Below, piece after piece: positions 54,043 through 62,270 of a stretch of DNA of 64,000 nucleotides. Position numbers and translations under genes: made by a program. The stretch's first letter is position 1; every line of letters begins with the position of its first letter. Under the pieces are notes generated by a model. That model was not told the DNA's origin, did no database searches, and saw only the letters and a list, made by a program, of their open reading frames with translations. Origin of the DNA: Chitinophagaceae bacterium (lineage in GTDB: Bacteria; Bacteroidota; Bacteroidia; Chitinophagales; Chitinophagaceae); NCBI GenBank assembly GCA_016720745.1, contig JADKKA010000007.1, positions 62,001-126,000 on the forward strand, in the 5' to 3' direction.

Positions 54043-54801
54043 ATGTTGACGCCTATGTCCACCATGATTGAACATATCGACAAAAGCAGGCTGCCCCGGC
54101 ATATCGCCATCATCATGGATGGGAATGGACGCTGGGCAAAGGAAAAGGGGGAGGACCGGCTTTTCGGGCATTTTCATGGGGTGGAGAGTGTGCGGAATAT
54201 TGTGGAGGGCTGTGCCGAACTGGGTGTGGAATACCTGACCCTCTATGCCTTTTCAACGGAAAACTGGGACCGGCCCGAGTATGAAGTGGTAGGACTGATG
54301 GAACTCCTGGTCAATACCATCCGAAAAGAAGTGGAGAGCCTCAATAAGAACAATATCAGGCTACATGTAATCGGCGATATGAGTATGCTCCCCGATTATG
54401 CGAGGGCCGAACTCAATGAAGCCCTGGAGATCACCAGTGAAAATACCGGCCTGAACCTGATCATGGCCCTGAGTTACAGCGGGCGCTGGGAACTGCTCAA
54501 TGCAGTGAAGAATATCGCCTATGAGGTGAAACAGGGAAGGCTAAGCGTGGAAGCCATTGACCAGGATACTTTGCAACGTTATCTCTGTACCAGCGGATTT
54601 CCCGATCCTGAACTCATGATCAGAACCAGCGGCGAATACCGGATCAGCAATTTCCTCCTCTACCAACTGGCTTATGCCGAGCTCTATTTTACCCAGGTCA
54701 GGTGGCCCGATTTCCGGAAAGAGAACCTTTATGAGGCCATCCTCGACTACCAGAACCGGGAAAGGCGTTTTGGCAAGACCAGCGAACAGGTCCTAAGCTA
54801 A
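54043..54801 (+). CDS. uppS: Isoprenyl transferase (undecaprenyl diphosphate synthase)
   Basis: cis-Prenyltransferase making the undecaprenyl carrier lipid for peptidoglycan and O-antigen. The first catalytic block is IIMDGNGRWAKEKG (with the essential Asp), then FGHFHGVES, LTLYAFSTENWDRP, and RTSGEYRISNFLLYQLAYAELYF near the C-terminus. 252 residues from ATG 54043; an ATG at 54055 may be the true start. It precedes bamA by about 200 bp, a conserved Bacteroidota order. Confidence 0.95.
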   Translation: MLTPMSTMIEHIDKSRLPRHIAIIMDGNGRWAKEKGEDRLFGHFHGVESVRNIVEGCAELGVEYLTLYAFSTENWDRPEYEVVGLMELLVNTIRKEVESLNKNNIRLHVIGDMSMLPDYARAELNEALEITSENTGLNLIMALSYSGRWELLNAVKNIAYEVKQGRLSVEAIDQDTLQRYLCTSGFPDPELMIRTSGEYRISNFLLYQLAYAELYFTQVRWPDFRKENLYEAILDYQNRERRFGKTSEQVLS

Positions 54802-55003
54802 AAACAGCCTCCTGGACCCTCTTTCCAGCCCCACATATTCATAAAATATCTAATTTATTCTTCTTTCCTGATTTCTTTAACAAAGACTTCAATTTTTTAC
54901 CGTTATTTTGCCGCCTGTTTCAGCAGAGCTATATGTGTAAATAAAAGAAAATTAACTGCTTATAAATTCCCGGGTTCGGAGTGATCAACCAGAACATTTA
55001 AAC

Positions 55004-57739
55004 ATGCAACAAATTTTACTAAGGTTTAGTGCTGCCCTGATAATGACGGTGGTTTCCGTATTTCAAATGCAGGCACAGGTAGACACTACCACACCCACAT
55101 CGGCGGATCCTAAACTGACTGCCTGGAAAACATCCCGCATTCCCAAAGAATATACTGTTGCCGCTGTAAATATTACCGGCGTTCGTCACCTCGATACTTC
55201 CATCGTTTATTCCATCACGAATATTAACCCCGGTGATAAGTTCATGCATCCCGGATCTGATATTTTTGGAAAATCGATTGCTAATCTCTGGAGACAAAAA
55301 TTATTTTCCAATGTGCAGATTTATGTAACGCGTGTGGATGATGACCGGGTTTGGATTGAAGTAAGTGTACAGGAGCGGCCCCGTCTGGGTAATTTCAAAT
55401 TTGTTGGTCCTAAGAAAACTGAAGCTGAAGAACTGCAGACCAAGATCAACCTGGTGAAGCAAACCATCATCACGGAAAATACGCGCAGGGAGATCATTGA
55501 AAAGACAACGAAATTCTATACCGACAAGGCTTATCGTAATGTAACAGTTCGGATCGAAGAGAAGCCTGATACATCCTTTGCCAACTCCAGTGAAATCATC
55601 ATTTATGTTGATAAAGGTGGTAAAGTGAAGATTGATAATGTTCGCTTCTACGGCAACGACAATGTGGATGATTTTCGTTTAAAAAAGCAATTGAAGGGAA
55701 CCAAGGAAATGGGCAAGATGACCCTGAATCCTGTGTACCAGGCCAGTCCTTACGGAACGGACAAACCTTTTTCATTCAGTCAGTGGCTGAAAGAATGGGG
55801 ATTCCTTTCTCTCAGCAAAACAAAACGCCTGCTGGATCCCTGGTTCAGGTTCAAACTGAGCGGTGCAAAATTTGAGCAGACGAAGTATGAGGAAGACCGG
55901 GAGAAATTACTGGATTATTACAACTCCCTCGGTTACCGGGATGTACAGATCGTGGAAGATACCCTGCTCACGATTAACAAGACCGGCAATATCAATGTTG
56001 ATATCAAAGTAGATGAAGGAAGAAAATATTATTTCGGCAATATCACCTGGAAGGGTAATGCCAAATACACCGATTCTACACTCAATAATATTCTCGGTAT
56101 CTCCAAAGGAGATGTTTATAACCTGTCTGCTTTAAACAGACGCCTGGGCAAGGAAGCTTCCCAGGAAGGTGGTGATATCAGTGGTTTGTACATGGATGAT
56201 GGTTATCTGTTTTTCCGTGCGGAACCAGTGGAAACAGCTGTGTACAATGATACTATTGACTATGAGATCCGCATCACGGAAGGACCACAGGCAAGGATCA
56301 AAAATGTGACTATTGCCGGCAACGAAAAAACAAAAGACCATGTTATCAGACGGGAACTCCGCACCATTCCGGGTGAACTGTTCAGCCGCTCTGACCTGAT
56401 TCGTTCACAACGAGAACTGGCCAACCTGCAGTTCTTTAATCAGGAAACTATCAACCCCGGTGTGGTTCCCAATGCAGAAGACGGTACAGTGGACATCAAC
56501 TGGAAGCTGGAAGAAAAATCATCTGATCAGCTGGAGTTATCTGCCGGTTGGGGTGGTGGTATCGGCTTAACCGGTACACTGGGTGTAACCTTCAATAACT
56601 TTTCGATCAAGAATATTTTCAAGAAAGCTTCCTGGGATCCATTGCCTACCGGCGACGGACAAAAACTGAGTCTGCGTTATCAGTCGAACGGTGTGGCTTT
56701 CCGCTCCCTCAACTTTTCATTTACTGAACCCTGGCTGGGAGGTAAAAAAAGAAACTCATTCACCATTGGAGTGAACAGCAGTAAGTTCTCCAATGCCTTT
56801 AACCAATTCGGTCAGATCGACCGGGCCAGGTCCGATACGAACTACCTGAAAACAACTGGTCTTTCTATTGCGCTTGGTAAGCAGCTGAAATGGCCGGATG
56901 ATTATTTCAACCTGGTGTACACGCTCAATTTCACACAGTATAAACTGATGAACTATCCCATCTTTGATGAGAATTTCAGAAGTGGTATCTCTAATAATAT
57001 CAGTGCCAAGATCGCCATTCAGCGTTCATCGGTGTTTGATCCGATCTTCCCCAGGAGTGGTTCCAGCTTTATGGCCAGTGTTCAGTTCACACCCCCTTAT
57101 TCCCTGATCAATAAAAGCATTACCAACTCCAACAATAAATACAAGAATCCGGAATACCATAAATGGCGTTTCAATGCAGAATGGTATGTGCCATTGGGTA
57201 AACCCATGGGTGCAGATAAGAACAGGCAGTTTGTGCTGAAGCTGGCTGCCAAGTATGGTTTCATGGGACGGTATAACAATAAACTGGATTACTCACCCTT
57301 TGAAAGATTCCAGGTGGGTGATGCTGGTCTGACCAACAACTTTGGTTTGCTGGGTTATGATATCATTGCACACAGGGGATATCCGGTTTACCAGAATTCC
57401 AACCCTTCGATTAATCCTGAAGACCAGCAGAATGCCAATCAGTTCTTCACCATCTTTAATAAATACCAGGTAGAGTTGCGTTTCCCGCTGGTGACCAATC
57501 CCAGCAGCACGATATACGCCCTTACCTTTTTTGAAGCAGCCAACGGGTGGTACAGTTACAAAGACTACAATCCATTCCGCTTAAGGCGCAGTGTGGGTGT
57601 GGGTATGCGTTTCTACCTGCCGATGTTTGGTCTGCTCGGATTTGATTACGGAGTGGGTCTGGACAGGATGAATAGCGCGAATCCGGGTCTGAAAGCGGCC
57701 TCCCGATTCACCTTTATGCTGGGCTTTGAACCAGAATAA
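55004..57739 (+). CDS. bamA: Outer membrane protein assembly factor BamA
   Basis: Central Omp85 insertase of the BAM complex. A signal peptide (residues 1-24) precedes about five POTRA domains (roughly residues 40-470; e.g. VAAVNITGVRHLDTSIVYSITNINPGD and RIKNVTIAGNEKTKDHVIRRELRTIPGELF). The 16-stranded barrel follows, beginning near LELSAGWGGG. The loop-6 motif appears as a VGDAGLTNNFGLLGYD-like block, and the protein ends in TFMLGFEPE. 911 residues, longer than E. coli BamA (810), as is usual in Bacteroidota. Two OmpH/Skp genes follow. Confidence 0.96.
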   Translation: MQQILLRFSAALIMTVVSVFQMQAQVDTTTPTSADPKLTAWKTSRIPKEYTVAAVNITGVRHLDTSIVYSITNINPGDKFMHPGSDIFGKSIANLWRQKLFSNVQIYVTRVDDDRVWIEVSVQERPRLGNFKFVGPKKTEAEELQTKINLVKQTIITENTRREIIEKTTKFYTDKAYRNVTVRIEEKPDTSFANSSEIIIYVDKGGKVKIDNVRFYGNDNVDDFRLKKQLKGTKEMGKMTLNPVYQASPYGTDKPFSFSQWLKEWGFLSLSKTKRLLDPWFRFKLSGAKFEQTKYEEDREKLLDYYNSLGYRDVQIVEDTLLTINKTGNINVDIKVDEGRKYYFGNITWKGNAKYTDSTLNNILGISKGDVYNLSALNRRLGKEASQEGGDISGLYMDDGYLFFRAEPVETAVYNDTIDYEIRITEGPQARIKNVTIAGNEKTKDHVIRRELRTIPGELFSRSDLIRSQRELANLQFFNQETINPGVVPNAEDGTVDINWKLEEKSSDQLELSAGWGGGIGLTGTLGVTFNNFSIKNIFKKASWDPLPTGDGQKLSLRYQSNGVAFRSLNFSFTEPWLGGKKRNSFTIGVNSSKFSNAFNQFGQIDRARSDTNYLKTTGLSIALGKQLKWPDDYFNLVYTLNFTQYKLMNYPIFDENFRSGISNNISAKIAIQRSSVFDPIFPRSGSSFMASVQFTPPYSLINKSITNSNNKYKNPEYHKWRFNAEWYVPLGKPMGADKNRQFVLKLAAKYGFMGRYNNKLDYSPFERFQVGDAGLTNNFGLLGYDIIAHRGYPVYQNSNPSINPEDQQNANQFFTIFNKYQVELRFPLVTNPSSTIYALTFFEAANGWYSYKDYNPFRLRRSVGVGMRFYLPMFGLLGFDYGVGLDRMNSANPGLKAASRFTFMLGFEPE

Positions 57740-57784
57740 ATCGTCGTAAATTCCGGAATATAAAATCATTCAAACCCTTCTAAT

Positions 57785-58297
57785 ATGAAAAAGCTGCTGT
57801 TCTTCCTCCTATTATCCGGTATTGGTCTGGCAGGTGTTGCACAGAAATACGCAGTGATTGATACCCGTTATATCCTTGATAAAATGCCCGATTATAAAGA
57901 GGCCCAGAAACAACTGGACGATATTGCAGCGGGCTGGCAGAAAGATATTGACGGGAAACAGGCCGAGCTGGACAGGATGTACAAGGATTATGATGCCGAA
58001 CAGGTAATGCTCAGCGAGGAACTGAAGAAAAAAAGGGAGGACCAGCTCTTTAATAAAGAAAAAGAACTCCGGGATTTGCAGCGCAAACGCTTTGGTTTTG
58101 AAGGGGATCTGTTCAAAAAAAGACAGGAACTGGTGAAGCCGATCCAGGACAAAGTGTATAATGCCATCCAGAAGATTTCCGTGGCAAGAGGCTATGACTT
58201 TGTACTAGATAAAAGTGAAGGAATTACCATTATCTTTGCCGACCCCAAACTGGACAAGAGTGAAGATGTGCTGAAAGAACTGGGGGTTAAAAACTGA
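57785..58297 (+). CDS. OmpH/Skp family periplasmic chaperone (first copy)
   Basis: Holdase for unfolded outer-membrane proteins. A signal peptide (residues 1-19) is followed by KYAVIDTRYILDKMPDYKEAQKQLDD and a long coiled coil (about residues 30-120, charged and heptad-like: EEL KKKREDQLFNKEKELRD), then a C-terminal strand YDFVLDKSEGITIIFADPK. 170 residues, typical. It starts 45 bp after bamA and probably shares its transcript, so the chaperone and insertase are co-expressed. Confidence 0.92.
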   Translation: MKKLLFFLLLSGIGLAGVAQKYAVIDTRYILDKMPDYKEAQKQLDDIAAGWQKDIDGKQAELDRMYKDYDAEQVMLSEELKKKREDQLFNKEKELRDLQRKRFGFEGDLFKKRQELVKPIQDKVYNAIQKISVARGYDFVLDKSEGITIIFADPKLDKSEDVLKELGVKN

Positions 58298-58430
58298 TGT
58301 TCCCCATTCCGGATAACTGTTAAAGAAAATGAAACAATACCCCGGGGCAGGCAACTAAATCAACCAAAAAAGTATCCATAAACTTGAACTGCCCGGGAAT
58401 AAACCCGGTGTGATAAAAAAAACAAAGAAC

Positions 58431-58952
58431 ATGAAAAAATTCCTCTCAGTATTTATCCTTGCAGCTGTGCTGCTGATGAGCGCAGAAGCCGGGGCGCAGA
58501 CGAAGATCGGCTATATCCGTATTGATGATATGGTTGCTTCCATGCCGGAAACTGCCAAGATTGATTCAATTCTCGAGAAGTACCAGAATGACTCGATCAA
58601 CCCCCGTTATGCCCAGATCGTTTCCCTTTATCAATACAAAGACAGTGTGTACAGGGATTCAGTGAAACCCGCTCCTCCGGCTGTAAAAAAGCAAATCGAA
58701 GAAGAACTGCCTTCACTGATTTATCAGATTCAAAACTGGCAGCAGATTGTGAACCAGGCGATCGAGGCAAGACAAAATGAGTTGCTGGCACCCATCTACA
58801 GAAAAGTATTTGATGCCGTAAAAGCAGTTGCCAAGGAAAAAGGATATACCCATATCATGACCAAGGAAGCCCTGCTGGTAGCTCCCGATGCCGATGATAT
58901 TATCGGACTCGTCGCTAACAAGCTGAAAGTGTCCCTTCCCAAGCCCAAATAA
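58431..58952 (+). CDS. OmpH/Skp family periplasmic chaperone (second copy)
   Basis: Paralogue of the preceding gene. The start at 58431 (MKKFLSVFILAAVLLMSAEAGAQ) gives the signal peptide; the GTG-initiated frame at 58410 is less likely. The IGYIRIDDMVASMPE beginning and a coiled-coil middle are OmpH-like, and the end reads EKGYTHIMTKEALLVAPDADDI. 173 residues. The coiled coil is shorter in charged heptads than in copy one, so the two may handle different clients. A terminator hairpin follows. Confidence 0.88.
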   Translation: MKKFLSVFILAAVLLMSAEAGAQTKIGYIRIDDMVASMPETAKIDSILEKYQNDSINPRYAQIVSLYQYKDSVYRDSVKPAPPAVKKQIEEELPSLIYQIQNWQQIVNQAIEARQNELLAPIYRKVFDAVKAVAKEKGYTHIMTKEALLVAPDADDIIGLVANKLKVSLPKPK

Positions 58953-58974
58953 AGGCTACATAAAATAATATCAG

Positions 58975-59000
58975 GAATACCCCCGGATTCGGGGGTATTC
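58975..59000 (+). terminator. Terminator after the OmpH pair
   Basis: Perfect 11-base arms gaatacccccg and cgggggtattc around the loop gatt, followed by tgtttt. This is a strong intrinsic terminator at the end of the bamA-ompH-ompH unit. Confidence 0.8.
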
Positions 59001-59024
59001 TGTTTTCAGGAGTACATTTGTATT

Positions 59025-59858
59025 ATGTCGCAGGCTTCACCCATCGGTGTATTTGATTCCGGATTCGGCGGACTGACCGTGCTGAAAGAAATAGTCAGCC
59101 GCCTGCCCCAATACGATTATCTCTACCTGGGTGATAATGCAAGAGCACCTTACGGAAACCGTTCCTATGATACCGTGTATCATTATACCCTGGAAGCCGT
59201 GCAATGGTTTTTTGATCAGGGATGTTCCCTGGTGATACTGGCCTGTAATACGGCTTCTGCAAAGGCCCTGCGGACCATCCAGCAGAATGACCTGCCCCGT
59301 ATCGCTCCGGATAAAAGAGTACTGGGCGTGATCAGGCCCACGGCAGAGATCATCGGCCGCTTTTCAGAAACAGGAAGTGTGGGGGTGCTGGCCACCAATG
59401 GTACAGTGGCCTCAGGTTCATATCCCATGGAAATCGAAAAGTTTTTTCCGGAGCTGAAAGTGTACCAGGAAGCCTGCCCGATGTGGGTGCCTCTTGCGGA
59501 GAATAACGAACATGAAAGCCATGGGGCAGATTACTTTATTAAAAAAAACCTGCAGCATATTTTTGAAAAGGGGGAAGATATTGATGTAATCCTGCTGGGA
59601 TGCACCCATTATCCCCTGCTTCGGGAAAAAATTGAAGAGCACCTGCCGGTGGGAGTGAAGCTTTTGGCACAGGGTGAGATTGTGGCAGAAAGTCTGGCCG
59701 ATTATTTACAGCGCCATCCTGAAATTGAAAAGCAATGCAGCCGGAATGGCCGCCAGGTTTTTTATACAACCGATGATACTGCTGATTTCGACAGTCATGG
59801 AGCCCTGTTTTATGGCCAGCCCATCAACTCTATTCATACAGAATTAGGCCATATTTAG
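59025..59858 (+). CDS. murI: Glutamate racemase
   Basis: Cofactor-independent racemase supplying D-glutamate to peptidoglycan. Both catalytic cysteines are present: LACNTASAKAL (about residue 74) and LLGCTHYPLL (about residue 190), with DSGFGGLTVLKE at the N-terminus and YLGDNARAPYGNRS. 277 residues, normal. Its placement after bamA-ompH is usual in Bacteroidota; the preceding terminator suggests it has its own promoter. Confidence 0.95.
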   Translation: MSQASPIGVFDSGFGGLTVLKEIVSRLPQYDYLYLGDNARAPYGNRSYDTVYHYTLEAVQWFFDQGCSLVILACNTASAKALRTIQQNDLPRIAPDKRVLGVIRPTAEIIGRFSETGSVGVLATNGTVASGSYPMEIEKFFPELKVYQEACPMWVPLAENNEHESHGADYFIKKNLQHIFEKGEDIDVILLGCTHYPLLREKIEEHLPVGVKLLAQGEIVAESLADYLQRHPEIEKQCSRNGRQVFYTTDDTADFDSHGALFYGQPINSIHTELGHI

Positions 59859-59931
59859 ACTGATAATCAATAATTAACAATCGACCGGTAATTTTTTTGC
59901 CTGATCTTTCCCTGTTCTGGTTTCCAACCCT

Positions 59932-59939
59932 TACCTTTG
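59932..59939 (+). promoter_or_regulatory. -7 box for rpmH
   Basis: TACCTTTG matches TAnnTTTG. It lies 86 bp upstream of the rpmH ATG, implying a leader that contains a small hairpin (ggaccg/cggtcc at 59992-60009) just upstream of the gene. No -33 TTG at the expected spacing was seen. Confidence 0.4.
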
Positions 59940-60025
59940 CCGTCCTTTCACAAAACCACCGGTGTGGTGACCTGTGGTGATTATGAAACCTGGACCGTTC
60001 TCCCGGTCCGCATATTGAAAAAATT

Positions 60026-60181
60026 ATGAAACGTACATTCCAACCTCACCGTAAGCGTCGTAAAGCCGTACATGGTTTCCGTCAGCGTATGGAAACTGCT
60101 AATGGCCGTAAAGTACTGGCCGCCAGAAGAAGAAAAGGTCGTAAAAAACTGACAGTTTCCGATGAAAGGAAACTGAAATAA
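60026..60181 (+). CDS. rpmH: 50S ribosomal protein L34
   Basis: 51-residue, highly basic ribosomal protein: MKRTFQPHRKRRK, HGFRQRMETANGRKVLAARRRKGR and a C-terminal KLTVSDERKLK. This is the standard L34 sequence with a five-residue-longer tail than E. coli. It is encoded in the order rpmH-rnpA-yidD, the usual bacterial layout near the replication origin, but here no dnaA or yidC is visible. An intrinsic terminator follows at 60211-60237. Confidence 0.97.
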   Translation: MKRTFQPHRKRRKAVHGFRQRMETANGRKVLAARRRKGRKKLTVSDERKLK

Positions 60182-60210
60182 GCCGTTATGCTGAGGTTTA
60201 AATAAATTCA

Positions 60211-60237
60211 AGCTCCGCCGGCGGCGGGGCTTTTTTT
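60211..60237 (+). terminator. Terminator between rpmH and rnpA
   Basis: Arms agctccgcc and ggcggggct (one G-T pair) around ggc are followed by seven Ts that end directly at the rnpA ATG (60238). It should stop most rpmH transcripts, so rnpA would be expressed only by readthrough, giving an L34-to-RnpA ratio suited to their needs. Confidence 0.75.
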
Positions 60238-60612
60238 ATGAGCGGACAATTTACACTGCATAAAAAAGAAAGGCTGAAAAGCCGGAAGGCGCTGGAGCAA
60301 TTATTCAGCTCCGGAAAGAGTTTTGTGATCGCTCCTTATCGCGTCATTTATCAGCCTGCTGAGACCGGATTACTTTTCACTGTGGGGGTGAGTGCCAGGA
60401 ATTTTAAAAAAGCGGTGGACCGTAACCGGATCAAACGCCAGACCAGGGAAGCCTATCGGTTACAAAAATTGCCCCTGAAAGAATGGTTGACTGCACAAGG
60501 AACCGGCTTACATCTTTTTCTTACTTATACGGCCCGGGAAAAAAAAAGATTTTTCATTGTTACAGGATGCGGTTCAGAAAATTATTTTGAAACTGATCAA
60601 AACACTGCATGA
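60238..60612 (+). CDS. rnpA: Ribonuclease P protein component
   Basis: Protein subunit of RNase P, processing tRNA 5' ends. The family motif KKAVDRNRIKRQTREAYRL (about residues 54-72) corresponds to the RNR signature, and KKERLKSRKALEQLFSSGKSF is the N-terminal RNA-binding part. 124 residues. Its ATG abuts the T-tract of the preceding terminator. It overlaps yidD by four bases (60609-60612). Confidence 0.93.
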   Translation: MSGQFTLHKKERLKSRKALEQLFSSGKSFVIAPYRVIYQPAETGLLFTVGVSARNFKKAVDRNRIKRQTREAYRLQKLPLKEWLTAQGTGLHLFLTYTAREKKRFFIVTGCGSENYFETDQNTA

Positions 60613-60839
60613 AAGTAATCCTCCGGCTGCTTAGCCTTCCTTTTATTGCAGTGATTAAAATTTACCAGTGGGTCATTTCCCCCTGGCTGGGGCCCAAATG
60701 CCGTTTTACACCTACCTGTTCCCATTATGCTGCAGAGGCTTTGAAAAAGCACGGGCTATTCAAAGGTTTCTGGTTATCGCTGAAAAGAATTTCCAAATGT
60801 CATCCCTGGGGTGGCAGTGGGTACGACCCGGTTCCCTGA
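60609..60839 (+). CDS. yidD: Membrane protein insertion efficiency factor YidD
   Basis: 76-residue membrane-associated protein aiding insertion with YidC. It shows IKIYQWVISPWLGPKCRFTPTCSHYAAEALKKHG and KRISKCHPWGGSGYDPVP, the complete YidD signature with its conserved cysteines. It overlaps rnpA by ATGA, as in many bacteria. Confidence 0.95.
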   Translation: MKVILRLLSLPFIAVIKIYQWVISPWLGPKCRFTPTCSHYAAEALKKHGLFKGFWLSLKRISKCHPWGGSGYDPVP

Positions 60840-60842
60840 AAT

Positions 60843-60867
60843 AAAAAACCCCGGTCTTAACCGGGGT
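60843..60867 (-). terminator. Terminator for the superoxide dismutase gene
   Basis: Read on the minus strand: accccgg, loop ttaaga, ccggggt, then TTTTTT. It lies 24 bp after the sod stop. On the plus strand the same hairpin follows yidD but lacks a T-tract, so it may act on both converging transcripts. Confidence 0.8.
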
Positions 60868-60890
60868 CTGTATAGATAGTTTAGATCTTC

Positions 60891-61493
60891 TTAAGCTGCG
60901 TCAAATCTGTCAGCCACTTTTTTCCAATCAACCACATTCCAGAATGCGGCCAGGTAATCAGCTCTGCGATTCTGGTACTTCAGGTAATAAGCATGTTCCC
61001 ACACATCTACGCCAAGGATCGGTGTGCCTTTTACATCGGCTACATCCATCAGTGGATTATCCTGGTTGGGGGTGGAACTGATTTCCAGTTTTCCGTCTTT
61101 CACCAGCAGCCATGCCCATCCGCTGCCAAAGCGGGTCATACCAGCCTGGGCAAATTTTTCTTTGAATGTTTCAAATGATCCAAATGTTTCGTGAATGGCT
61201 TCAGCCAGTTTACCGGCAGGCATTCCTCCACCTTTTTCGTCGAGGCTTTCCCAGAAGAAAGTATGGTTCCAGTGACCACCGCCATTATTACGAACGGCCG
61301 GTGAAATTTTACCGGCACTAGCTACCAGTTCTGTCAGTGATTTATTTTCATGCTCGGTTCCGGCAATGGCTTTGTTCAGGTTATCTACATAAGCCTGGTG
61401 GTGTTTGCCATGGTGAATCTGCATGGTTTGGGTATCAATATGCGGCTCGAGTGCATCATGTGCGTAAGGGAGGGGAGCGAGTGTAAATGCCAT
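60891..61493 (-). CDS. Superoxide dismutase, Mn-type by key residues
   Basis: Cytosolic Fe/Mn superoxide dismutase. Metal ligands: His27 region HHGKHHQAYVDNLN, His in NNGGGHWNHTFFWESL, and Asp/His in VDVWEHAYYLKYQNRR. Gly in the GGHWNH position and Gln in NQDNPLM are the residues found in Mn enzymes (Fe enzymes have Gln and Ala there). Manganese or cambialistic use is therefore predicted. 200 residues. Single gene, convergent with yidD. Confidence 0.93.
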   Translation of the reverse strand: MAFTLAPLPYAHDALEPHIDTQTMQIHHGKHHQAYVDNLNKAIAGTEHENKSLTELVASAGKISPAVRNNGGGHWNHTFFWESLDEKGGGMPAGKLAEAIHETFGSFETFKEKFAQAGMTRFGSGWAWLLVKDGKLEISSTPNQDNPLMDVADVKGTPILGVDVWEHAYYLKYQNRRADYLAAFWNVVDWKKVADRFDAA

Positions 61494-61736
61494 AGTTGTA
61501 AAGTTTAATTAGTGATTAACTAAAGGGATAACAAAAGTAAGCAACACTGGTTGAATAAGCCCGGTATTAACTGAATTGTTCCTGCTTTCGAAAAACAGCC
61601 CTTAGTTACCTGCCAACCGGCTCTGGGGCAGACTTTTCCTGTAATAACGACCAACATGACCCTTTATCTTACAGGTTGAAAGAAATCTAGCTATATCGGG
61701 ATCCAGATGAGCTGGTTCTTTCCATTTAATCACAGA

Positions 61737-62120
61737 TCAGTTCCTTTGGAAATTCGTTTTTGGATGAAAGGGCCAGTTAGTCCCCGCTGTTTTTTTATAC
61801 CCGTTTTTTTCATCTGCAGCACCATAAACGATTCTTCCCAGTTTACTCCAGTATAAAGCACCTGCGCACATCAGGCAGGGTTCGATGGTTACATAAAGGG
61901 TGGCATCCGGAATATATTTGGCTCCCAGGGCGTTGAATGCGGAAGTTAGCGCAATCATTTCGGCATGCGCCGTAGGGTCATTCAGCCGCTCGGTCATATT
62001 ATGTCCCCTGGCAATGATTCGCTCATTGATCACCACCACAGCGCCAATGGGTATTTCCTCCTCTTCAAAAGCTTTCTGTGCTTCTTTCAGGGCCTGCATC
62101 ATGAAGTATTCGTGCGTCAT
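61737..62120 (-). CDS. TadA-like nucleoside deaminase, short at the C-terminus
   Basis: Zinc-dependent cytidine-deaminase-fold enzyme, likely tRNA adenosine (A34) deaminase. HAEMIAL gives the first zinc ligand and catalytic Glu, and PCLMCAGAL the two Cys ligands; ARGHNMTERLNDPTAHAE is the TadA pattern. The protein stops at 127 residues, after HPKT, where TadA usually continues about 25 residues with a helix ending in FF. No homologous continuation is visible in the other frames. TadA is usually essential, so a second copy elsewhere, or function without the tail, would be expected. Confidence 0.8.
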   Translation of the reverse strand: MTHEYFMMQALKEAQKAFEEEEIPIGAVVVINERIIARGHNMTERLNDPTAHAEMIALTSAFNALGAKYIPDATLYVTIEPCLMCAGALYWSKLGRIVYGAADEKNGYKKTAGTNWPFHPKTNFQRN

Positions 62121-62177
62121 GGTTCATGGGTTAAGATCAGTAAAACGGAAGCGGGTATCAGCTCGGCCGTCAAGGAT

Positions 62178-62197
62178 GGGGGGGGGGGGGGGGGGGG
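62178..62197. repeat. Poly-G tract of 20
   Basis: Twenty consecutive G residues between the divergent deaminase and aldehyde dehydrogenase genes, 57 bp from one start and 73 bp from the other. No other tract of this length occurs in the window. It is not part of a credible coding sequence. Confidence 0.9.
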
Positions 62198-62270
62198 CAG
62201 TTTCAAGTTCCTGCAGGGATATCAAGCGTCAGTAATGGGGTTTTTGATAACTTGTAACAAATTTACCAAA

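Noticed and set aside
61965..62270. N-terminal extension of aldehyde dehydrogenase through the poly-G tract
   Set aside because: The extension would overlap the deaminase gene antisense, encode poly-Gly and match no family feature; ATG 62271 begins the conserved protein.
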